Below, piece after piece: positions 1-5,673 of a stretch of 6,141 nucleotides of DNA (its first letter is position 1; every line of letters begins with the position of its first letter). The DNA is from Thermoplasmata archaeon. Its GTDB lineage: Archaea; Thermoplasmatota; Thermoplasmata; Lutacidiplasmatales; UBA184. The DNA lies in contig JASHYQ010000267.1 in assembly GCA_030042955.1 (NCBI GenBank), positions 1 through 6,141 of the forward strand, read 5' to 3'. The position numbers were made by a program, and so were the translations under genes. Under the pieces are notes generated by a model. The model saw only the letters and a list, made by a program, of their open reading frames with translations, did no database searches and had not been told where the DNA came from.

Positions 1-669
1 GAGGTGGACCGAGGCGACGAACGTCCACAGGAGGGACGGCGCGACGATCAGCCGCTCCATTCCCCCGGGTCCGAGAGCGCCCCAGGCGCTCGCCTCGAAG
101 AGGGCGAGGGCGATCAGCCCGACCAGACCGAGGAGCATCGAGAAGGTCCGGTAGCCGTCCCAGCGGGTGTCCCGGAACATCGCCACGCCGAGGACGATGA
201 GCGCGAGGTTCCCTCCGATGAAGGCGGCGGCGGCGGAGAGGGTGTGGACCCGGAGGTTGACGTCCTCCGGGGAGAGTCCTACCCCGATCGAGCCGATTCC
301 GGTGATGACCAGCAACGCGAGGCCCACCGTCCGGACCGTGCGTGGCCGAAACGCGGTACGGACCAAGAGGGTGCCGAGGATCACCAGGACCCCGAGCAGG
401 ACGGCGGAGAGGTTGAAGGCGTCGTGCCAGGGGGAACAGATGTACGTCCCGCCCCGCATGAAACAACCCGTAGCCCCGAGGTCACTGATGTAGTTCCCCG
501 TGAGGCTGTACGAGGTGCCGGAGTAGCCGACCTGGGTGATGGCCATCCCGAGGAGGAACTCGAGGACCCCGACGATCCATAGGATCGCTCCGTGCCGGAC
601 CGACCGGTGGACCAGCGGCCCGAGCCGCTCGGTCGGGGCCCCGCTGGGGCTCTCCCCCGGGTCGCTCAC
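1..669 (-). CDS. DUF998-family multi-pass membrane protein (3' end outside window)
   Basis: The frame starts at GTG (669-667) and stays open to the left edge, giving 223 residues without a stop. I read five complete hydrophobic segments at roughly residues 28-47, 85-103, 112-132, 146-165 and 176-196, and a sixth starting near 207 and cut by the edge. Between the first two lies NYISDLG (residues 59-65), followed by a Cys-containing loop (C69, C78) ending in SPWHDAFN. H142 precedes the fourth segment and an ER pair (205-206) precedes the last. This pattern (N-x-I-S-D-L-G, a His before a helix, G-x-E-R late) is what I know of DUF998, a family of about 200-230 residues, so little should be missing. 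Its biochemical role is unknown. The start overlaps the stop of the zinc-ribbon gene (GTGA) and no Shine-Dalgarno sequence is visible, so translation probably depends on the upstream gene. C69 and C78 could form a disulfide if the loop is external, which is inference. Confidence 0.85.
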   Translation of the reverse strand, partial: MSDPGESPSGAPTERLGPLVHRSVRHGAILWIVGVLEFLLGMAITQVGYSGTSYSLTGNYISDLGATGCFMRGGTYICSPWHDAFNLSAVLLGVLVILGTLLVRTAFRPRTVRTVGLALLVITGIGSIGVGLSPEDVNLRVHTLSAAAAFIGGNLALIVLGVAMFRDTRWDGYRTFSMLLGLVGLIALALFEASAWGALGPGGMERLIVAPSLLWTFVASVHL

Positions 670-809
670 TTTTCGCGGGCGTTCTTGGAATAGGAGGCGT
701 CGCTGGCCCGCTTGAGACGAGCCCCGTCGCGGTCGCAGATCGGGCGAGCACTGGGCGGGACGTCAATCACGTAGCCGCCGCCACACTTGGGACACTCGTA
801 GTACGGCAT
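666..809 (-). CDS. small zinc-ribbon-like protein, 47 aa
   Basis: This frame is too short to trust on length alone, but its content is convincing. Near the N terminus is YECPKCGGGYVIDV, a first zinc knuckle with C6 and C9. A second half follows, PICDRDGARL, with C25. A charged Lys/Arg/Ser-rich tail ends in NAREK. A classical ribbon would have a fourth Cys three residues after C25. Here that place is D28, so the site is three Cys plus Asp or is degenerate. I chose ATG 809 over an in-frame ATG at 884 because a TATA-like box (844-850) lies between them and would place transcription start near 821. No Shine-Dalgarno sequence is visible. The gene overlaps the DUF998 start by four bases, which suggests a joint role, such as a small soluble partner of the membrane protein. 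Function is unknown; nucleic-acid binding is possible for such ribbons but not shown. Confidence 0.75.
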   Translation of the reverse strand: MPYYECPKCGGGYVIDVPPSARPICDRDGARLKRASDASYSKNAREK

Positions 810-842
810 ATCGATGACCCAGGTCGAAGAGAAGGGTGGTGG

Positions 843-851
843 CGTATAAAG
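843..851. promoter_or_regulatory. TATA-like element in divergent intergenic region
   Basis: The plus strand reads GTATAAAGG and the minus strand CCTTTATAC, the only AT-rich patch between the zinc-ribbon gene and the methyltransferase. On the minus strand its centre (about 847) is 38 bases before ATG 809, which would leave a leader of about a dozen bases. On the plus strand it would place transcription start near 873. An archaeal TATA box can be read in either direction depending on the flanking BRE. Neither flank is a strong purine-rich BRE, so the direction is not settled, and the minus-strand use is better supported because it has a clear start codon. Confidence 0.55.
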
Positions 852-976
852 GGCGCTCGATACACGGGAAGGGGGGAGGACCATCGGCGCACGGGGAAGG
901 AGACGGCCGGGGCCGCCGCCCGGTCGTCCTCGATACGGCTCGCGCCCGGCCCGCGAGTCGGCTCACGACTCGTCCG

Positions 977-1004
977 GTTCGGACACGCCGGCTCGGTTCC
1001 GAAC
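977..1004. repeat. 7-bp perfect inverted repeat near the expected methyltransferase start
   Basis: GTTCGGA at 977-983 is matched by its reverse complement TCCGAAC at 998-1004, leaving a 14-base loop. It lies where the N terminus of the methyltransferase should begin. It could be a weak RNA hairpin or a protein-binding dyad. In DNA this GC-rich, seven-base arms can also arise by chance. Confidence 0.35.
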
Positions 1005-1824
1005 GCTCGATGCGTATCGGGTCGCCCGAGAATGGGAGCGCTACGAGGGGACCGCTCAACGAAGGCTCTTCCGGGAGCTGCGCGAACGGTTTCTCGACCG
1101 CCACGCGGCCGCCGACGGGTGGGTTCTCGACCTCGGGAGCGGCCCAGGTCGGTTCCTCCCGCACGTCGGAGGACCGGAGAGCCGGCGAGTCGCGCTCGAC
1201 CTCTCGTCGGAGATGCTGCGCCGGGTAGTTCGGGAAGGGCACGGCCAGGCCGAGCTAGTTCGGGGGGACGGACTCCGGCCGCCGTTCCGGCCCCATGCAT
1301 TCCGTGAGGTCGTCGCCCTCGGGAACGCGGTCGGGTTTGCCGGCCGCGACGCGGACCGGCTCTGGCAGGCAGCCGGGCGCCTCGTCACCCCGGCGGGTCG
1401 CCTGGTCCTTGAGGTAGTCGCCGGACCGGGGGAACGCTCCCGCTATCTGGGACGCCTGCCGCCCACCAGCTTGCCTCGCCTCCTGCATGCTCCCGTACAA
1501 GCCGTGCTGACCCGGGTGGACCGGGAGGGTTTCGTCTCGGAACCCTCCCGGAAGGCCGACCCGGGAACGTTCCGCCGGTACGACCCGTTCTCGCTTACCG
1601 AGTCCCTCGAGGCCCAGGGCTGGGGGGTGGACGAACTGTTGGCGGTCGCTCCGGCCCTCGGCGCGGACCCCGAACGTCTCGAGCCCCTCGAGATGGACCC
1701 CGTGGCCTGGGCCCGCCTTCTCGAGCTGGAGGAGCTCCTCGGCCGTCGAGAGGAGCGGCTCCGGGGGGCCGCGGCGGTCCTGCTCTGCGCGACCGCTCCC
1801 AGCCCCCCAAAGCGGCGGGATTAA
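991..1824 (+). CDS. class I SAM-dependent methyltransferase, start codon not identifiable
   Basis: The plus frame ending at TAA 1822-1824 encodes a Rossmann-fold methyltransferase. Motif I is VLDLGSGPG (1123-1149), the SAM-binding loop. It is followed by a VALD strand end whose Asp (1198-1200) fits the ribose-binding acid, then RGDGLRPPF (1261-1287), and a motif IV strand VVALGNAVGFAG (1309-1344). A strand-like LVTPAGRLVLEV follows. Upstream, a stretch beginning ARFRTLDAYRVAREWERYEG (from 991) reads like the helical lead-in common to this family, so I begin the feature there. The frame is open back to a stop at 847-849, yet it holds no ATG, GTG or TTG before ATG 1213, which lies after motif I and would give a useless 203-residue fragment. 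Either a non-standard start is used, or a base error or indel hides the true one. Substrate is unknown. The gene ends 37 bases before the membrane ATPase gene on the same strand. Confidence 0.75.
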   Translation, partial: ARFRTLDAYRVAREWERYEGTAQRRLFRELRERFLDRHAAADGWVLDLGSGPGRFLPHVGGPESRRVALDLSSEMLRRVVREGHGQAELVRGDGLRPPFRPHAFREVVALGNAVGFAGRDADRLWQAAGRLVTPAGRLVLEVVAGPGERSRYLGRLPPTSLPRLLHAPVQAVLTRVDREGFVSEPSRKADPGTFRRYDPFSLTESLEAQGWGVDELLAVAPALGADPERLEPLEMDPVAWARLLELEELLGRREERLRGAAAVLLCATAPSPPKRRD

Positions 1825-1828
1825 GTAA
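1820..1828 (+). promoter_or_regulatory. possible weak TATA box for the coiled-coil/RecA-like gene
   Basis: ATTAAGTAA overlaps the methyltransferase stop codon and is the only AT-rich stretch before ATG 1862. Its centre is about 38 bases upstream of that ATG, the same geometry as the element in front of the zinc-ribbon gene, predicting a leader of about a dozen bases. The sequence is a poor match to an archaeal TATA box, and read-through from the methyltransferase is an alternative. Confidence 0.35.
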
Positions 1829-1861
1829 GCCGGGCTCCCCATTGAAGTCGTAGACAGGCTC

Positions 1862-4600
1862 ATGGCGAAGTCTCCACCCGCCAAGGACGAGGCCCCGGCC
1901 AAGGGCTCGGCGGCGACGAAGGGCGCCGCCCCGGGCACCCGCTCGGTCACGGTTCCCGGCCCGGAGGACCTCGAGCACGCCAGCGAGGACGCCCTCCTTC
2001 AGCTGCGGATCGGTCGGTCGGCGCACCTCTACACGGTCGTGATCTCGGCGATGCTGGCCCTCGACGGGATCCTTGTCCTCTTGCTCGACTCTAGCCTCCC
2101 AGTCCTCCCGAAGTCGGCGACCGGGCTCTCGGCCCTCCACGATACGGGGTTTCTGCTGATCCCCATCGCGGCGGGACTGGCGATCGCGCTCACCGCACTG
2201 TTCGCGAAGTGGGAGGCCTTCCAGCTTTGGCCCTGGGAGCCCCACTTTTCCACCACCGTCGGCGCGGTCGCGGTCAATGCCCTGATCGCGATCGTCTACG
2301 GGCTCCGCATCACGGGGGTGGGACCGTTCGGGACGCTCTCGATCCTCCCCTGGTACTACCCGGTCGCTCTCGCCGGGATCAGCATCGCGCTCCTCGGCCT
2401 CGTCATGACCTGGAGCACGTGGTCTCCGCGGCAGTGGGCGAGCGCGGTCTCTGCCGTTCTCCCGGTCGCGACCGCGGCGTTCCTCTACGTACCGCTCGCC
2501 TCGGGGGTCTCGGGGGCCGCCGGTCTCTCGATCAGCCTCTTCCTCTCCGCCATCCTGTACCAGACCTCGGGGTCGTTCCTCCACCTGATCTCCTCGGGAA
2601 CCCGCCCCCACGAGCGGGAGCTGATCACCTCGGGCCAGAGCAAGATGTTCCGGATCGCGGACGAGATCCGGGACAAGGAGGAAGCCCTTCACTTCCGTAC
2701 GACCTCGCTCCTGAAGCGGGAGGCCGACGTCGAGAACGCGGAGGCCTCGATCAAGCGGCAGAACGAGGCGCTCGAGGAAGCGCGGAAGCAGCTCGACGAT
2801 TTCGAGGCCGATTACCAGGGTCGCTCGAACGCGCTCGTGGAGAAGGAGCACGCCTGGGCGGGCCAGATCGCGGAGATGGACGCCCGCAACCGGCTGGTGG
2901 AGGACCGGACGCGGGCGCTGGAGGTCCGGGAGCAAGAGGTGGCCCGCATCGTCCCCCAGCTCTCCGGTCGCGAGCAACGGCTCGTCGAACGCGAGGGAGA
3001 GCTGACCAAGCGCGACGTAGAGATCACCCAGCGCGACCAGGACCTGACCCGACGTGCGGCAGCGGCCACCGAAACGGAGGCCCGCCTCGAGTCGCGCAAG
3101 AAGGAGCTCGACCGCAAGACCGGCGAGCTGCTCCAACGGGAAGGGGAGGTCGTCTCGCTCGAGAGCGCGGCCAAGGCGGGCACGAGCTCTCCGACGACCG
3201 CGCAATCCGACCTGGCGGCCCGGGAGGTCAAGCTGCTGCAGTTCAAGTCGCTCCTCGACGAGCAGAACGTCGCCCTCGGACGGAAGGCCAAGGAGAACGC
3301 CGAGAAGGCGAAGACCGCCGAAGAAGGCCTGCGCCGGGTCGTAGAGCGGGAGGGCGCCCTGGCCACCCGCGAGGCCGCGCTTCGTCAGCGGGAGGGGGAC
3401 CTCGAGGAGGTCGCCAAGGCCGCCCTCGCGCGTCGGACCGAGTACGAAGGGGCCAGCCTGGGCTACGCGACCCGCCTTCAGGAACTGGGTCAAAAGCAGG
3501 CCGAGGTAGCCCAGAAGGAGGCCGACCTCGCCCGGTCGTTGAAGTCGGTCAATGACCGCGAAGGCGCCGTCTCCGCCCGCGAGCAGCGGCTTCAGGCGCA
3601 GCGCCAGGAGCTCGCGGACCGAGAACGGAACCTGACGGCCCGGGAACGACAGGTGGACGCGAGCGAGGCCGAGGTGGGCCTTCGACGGGCCGAGCGGATG
3701 CGGGCCCCTGAGGTCTACATGGAGGACCTTCCTGCGGCTGCCGAGGCGAACCGGCCGGGGGGAGCGGTCGCTGCCCGGCCCGAGCGGCGGAACCTGGTCG
3801 GAACGACCATCACGGAGGCGTCCGCCGAGACCGCTCAGGCCTCGACGGGGATCCTTCGGCCGGCGACGGGGGCGATGCACCCGGACCGCCTGCCGACCGG
3901 CATCTCCCGCCTCGATGACCTCCTGCTCGGTGGTCTACCGGCCCGAGCCCACGTGGTCCTGCTCGGGGATGCGTTTGTCGGCAAGGAGATCGTCCTCTAC
4001 TCGTTCATCGCCGAGGGCCTCAAGCGGGGGGAACCGGCTGTCCTCGTGACGGGGGCCCGCTCCCCCGAGGAGGTCGCGGGGAGCCTTGGGATCGTGCTCC
4101 CGCAGTTCAAGGAGTACGAGCAGCTCGGCATGGTCACCTGGATCGATGCCTCGGGCGCCGGCCTCCCGGCCGGCCCAAAGCGAATCGTCCTCGCCGGGCC
4201 GGCCGACCGCGCGGGGATCCTGCAGAACCTGGCCAAGGTAGCCAAGCAGCTCGAGGAGGAGAAGAAGGCCCCGTTCCGGGTCGGATTCCTCGGCCTCTCG
4301 GCGGTGATGACCAACGGCGACGCGCACGGAGGGACCTCCTTCCTCCAGAACGCCGTGGGCATCCTGAAGCTCCGGCCCGCGCTCGGGATGTACGCCCTCG
4401 AGGGTGGGGCCATCCCCGACGCGCAGGTCGAGGCCCTCCTCGGTCGCATGGATGGAGCGATCCTCTTCCGTCAGGACCGGGATAAGACGTTCCTCTCCGT
4501 CAAGGGGCTCGGTGAGATCCAGACCCACGACTGGGTCGAGTGCCGGGCGACCAACCGGACCCTGGTGATCGGTTCGTTCGCACTCGAGCGGATCCGCTGA
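1862..4600 (+). CDS. membrane-anchored coiled-coil protein with C-terminal RecA/KaiC-like domain, 912 aa
   Basis: I see four parts. Residues 1-35 are a Lys/Ala/Pro-rich low-complexity tail. Residues 54-244 hold six hydrophobic segments (about 54-75, 94-115, 131-150, 163-183, 194-214, 219-244), so both ends should be cytoplasmic. Residues 255-610 are a long coiled coil rich in Arg and Glu, with Leu or Val every seventh residue over long runs. After a variable linker (611-675), residues 676-912 resemble the RecA/KaiC superfamily: LPTGISRLDDLLLGGLP, then GDAFVGKE (702-709) at the Walker A place, and at the end DGAILFR and VIGSFALERIR. The Walker A loop keeps G-x4-G-K but has Glu709 where Ser or Thr normally binds magnesium. 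The Walker B candidate VGFLGLSAV (807-815) has no Asp. Hydrolysis is therefore doubtful; nucleotide sensing or scaffolding is possible. Function is unknown. ATG 1862 is the natural start, though only a weak AGG precedes it. The gene is convergent with the dehydrogenase, stop codons 15 bases apart. Confidence 0.88.
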   Translation: MAKSPPAKDEAPAKGSAATKGAAPGTRSVTVPGPEDLEHASEDALLQLRIGRSAHLYTVVISAMLALDGILVLLLDSSLPVLPKSATGLSALHDTGFLLIPIAAGLAIALTALFAKWEAFQLWPWEPHFSTTVGAVAVNALIAIVYGLRITGVGPFGTLSILPWYYPVALAGISIALLGLVMTWSTWSPRQWASAVSAVLPVATAAFLYVPLASGVSGAAGLSISLFLSAILYQTSGSFLHLISSGTRPHERELITSGQSKMFRIADEIRDKEEALHFRTTSLLKREADVENAEASIKRQNEALEEARKQLDDFEADYQGRSNALVEKEHAWAGQIAEMDARNRLVEDRTRALEVREQEVARIVPQLSGREQRLVEREGELTKRDVEITQRDQDLTRRAAAATETEARLESRKKELDRKTGELLQREGEVVSLESAAKAGTSSPTTAQSDLAAREVKLLQFKSLLDEQNVALGRKAKENAEKAKTAEEGLRRVVEREGALATREAALRQREGDLEEVAKAALARRTEYEGASLGYATRLQELGQKQAEVAQKEADLARSLKSVNDREGAVSAREQRLQAQRQELADRERNLTARERQVDASEAEVGLRRAERMRAPEVYMEDLPAAAEANRPGGAVAARPERRNLVGTTITEASAETAQASTGILRPATGAMHPDRLPTGISRLDDLLLGGLPARAHVVLLGDAFVGKEIVLYSFIAEGLKRGEPAVLVTGARSPEEVAGSLGIVLPQFKEYEQLGMVTWIDASGAGLPAGPKRIVLAGPADRAGILQNLAKVAKQLEEEKKAPFRVGFLGLSAVMTNGDAHGGTSFLQNAVGILKLRPALGMYALEGGAIPDAQVEALLGRMDGAILFRQDRDKTFLSVKGLGEIQTHDWVECRATNRTLVIGSFALERIR
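4587..4598. repeat. 12-bp perfect palindrome at the 3' end of the ATPase gene
   Basis: AGCGGATCCGCT is self-complementary, has no loop, and ends on the first base of the ATPase stop codon. It encodes the last residues ERIR, so it may be accidental. Its position at the convergent gene junction is why it is listed. No T-run follows. Confidence 0.35.
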
Positions 4601-4615
4601 GCCTCGATCCACCCG

Positions 4616-5614
4616 CTACGGTCCCGTCTCGGGTCCGTGGCCGAGGTAGTCGCGCGGGTCGGCCAGATAGTCGGGAGTCTTTCCCGCAAAGAACCGGCCG
4701 AGATTCTCGACCGCGTTCCGGAGGCTGAACTCGTCGGCCCCCGCGTAGGAGCTCGCGCAGTGCGGGGTCCCGAGGAAGTTCGGCCGCTCGGTCCAGGGGA
4801 ACCGTTGCCCGAGGGTCCCTCGGAGAAAATCCTCCGACCACCAGACGTCCAGCGCGACGCGGAACCCCGGGTGGGTCTCGAGATGGTGGTACAACGCCTC
4901 CTCATCCACGGTCCCGGCTCGACCGACGTTGATGTAGACCGCATCCGGCCGCATCCGGGCCAGCTGGGGGGCGCCGAGCGAGCCCCTCGTGGCCCGGGTC
5001 AACGGGCGCACGTCGAAGACCAGGTCGGCCTCTGCCAAGGCGTCCTCCAGGCGGTCGGCCGGATAGACCGCGTCCAGCTCTGCCGCCATCCGGCCGAGGC
5101 GGTTTAGGCCGACCCGTCGAACGTCGAACGGTTCGAGGCGCCGGGAGATCTCCCGCCCGATCGCTCCGTATCCCAGGATGAGCGCGGTCTTTCCATGGAG
5201 GGAGAGCTGCGCCGGGACGGGTCGAAGGCGACCCTCGGAGACCATCCGATGAGCCGGGAGGAGGGCATGGGCGGCTCCGAGGGCGAGGGTCACGGCGTGC
5301 TCGGCGACATACGGGGCGAATCCCCCGATGTTCCCCGCGAACTGGACCGAGGGGGGAAACCGCTCGAACGGGAACCCGTCGAGCCCTGTATAGACGCGTT
5401 GGACGAACCGGAGCTTCGGCGTGGTCGAAGGGTCGTACTCTTCCAGCTCCCGTGCTAGCGAGCCCACGAGCAGCGCTTCGACCGAGGCGAGCTCCCCCGA
5501 GGTCGCGCGGCCCGCGTAGCGCCAGGAGATCCCGGGAAGCAGTTCCGCGACGACGGAGTCGACGAGCTCCCGGGGCTTCAGGGCAACGAGGAGCCGGGGA
5601 GCAGGGGCATTCAT
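4616..5614 (-). CDS. D-isomer-specific 2-hydroxyacid dehydrogenase, 332 aa
   Basis: This family oxidises or reduces 2-hydroxy/2-keto acids with NAD(P)(H) in the cytoplasm. The Rossmann motif GYGAIG is at residues 148-153. The next strand ends VGLNR (168-172), with Asn-Arg where NAD-preferring members carry Asp, which suggests NADP(H). Catalytic residues fit the family: R232 in NVGRAGTVDEEAL, E261 in ALDVWWSED with D256 five residues before it, and H285 in LGTPHCASSYAG. The usual Arg-Gly after the catalytic Arg is Arg-Ala here. VAEHAVTLAL (103-112) is the helix at the hinge between domains. The length is normal. I chose ATG 5614 over GTG 5635 because a TATA box is centred 27 bases before the ATG and would overlap or abut the GTG, implying a leaderless message. 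The true substrate (glyoxylate, hydroxypyruvate, phosphoglycerate or other) cannot be read from sequence, and PurT next door does not identify it. Confidence 0.92.
   Translation of the reverse strand: MNAPAPRLLVALKPRELVDSVVAELLPGISWRYAGRATSGELASVEALLVGSLARELEEYDPSTTPKLRFVQRVYTGLDGFPFERFPPSVQFAGNIGGFAPYVAEHAVTLALGAAHALLPAHRMVSEGRLRPVPAQLSLHGKTALILGYGAIGREISRRLEPFDVRRVGLNRLGRMAAELDAVYPADRLEDALAEADLVFDVRPLTRATRGSLGAPQLARMRPDAVYINVGRAGTVDEEALYHHLETHPGFRVALDVWWSEDFLRGTLGQRFPWTERPNFLGTPHCASSYAGADEFSLRNAVENLGRFFAGKTPDYLADPRDYLGHGPETGP
4618..4638. terminator. stem-loop at the convergent gene junction
   Basis: ACGG-T-CCCG and CGGG-T-CCGT form two four-base-pair blocks separated by a T-T mismatch, closed by the three-base loop TCT. 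On the plus strand it starts 18 bases after the ATPase stop, and it overlaps the last codons of the dehydrogenase. No T-run follows on the plus strand, which archaeal termination normally uses, so this is only a possible 3'-end structure. Confidence 0.3.
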
Positions 5615-5637
5615 GGGGTCGGCAGGACGCAACACCC

Positions 5638-5644
5638 TATTTTA
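5638..5644 (-). promoter_or_regulatory. TATA box for the dehydrogenase gene, leaderless geometry
   Basis: The minus strand reads GGTAAAATAGGG, an obvious AT island in very GC-rich surroundings. Its centre (5641) is 27 bases before ATG 5614, so transcription should start at or within a base or two of the start codon. This spacing is the normal one between an archaeal TATA box and the start point, and no Shine-Dalgarno sequence is present before the ATG. Confidence 0.65.
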
Positions 5645-5673
5645 CCGACAGTCTCGTGGTCGGAGGTCCTCGA

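Noticed and set aside
4..582. 192-residue plus-strand frame over the DUF998 gene
   Set aside because: Its translation is acidic, low-complexity and without motifs, while the minus strand encodes ordered membrane helices and NYISDLG.
763..1307. Several overlapping frames on both strands across the divergent gap and the methyltransferase 5' region
   Set aside because: All are Arg/Pro/Gly-rich shadows. None carries a start that would rescue the methyltransferase without a frameshift, and none shows a domain.
1213..1824. Methyltransferase starting at ATG 1213
   Set aside because: This start falls after motif I and the ribose-binding Asp, so the product could not bind SAM. The recognisable coding sequence continues well upstream.
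2209..3555. 448-residue plus-strand frame inside the coiled-coil gene
   Set aside because: It is an out-of-frame shadow, with Arg/Gly/Pro-rich low-complexity translation and no motif.
1595..3880. 761-residue open frame on the minus strand opposite the coiled-coil gene
   Set aside because: It is an antisense shadow created by high GC and repetitive Arg/Glu/Leu codons. Its translation is compositionally odd (Arg-, Gly-, Leu-rich), has no recognisable domain, and the plus strand carries clear membrane helices and domains over the same span.
5651..5673. GAGGACCTC dyad after the purT stop as a terminator
   Set aside because: The arms are only four bases with a one-base centre and no T-run follows, so it cannot form a credible terminator.
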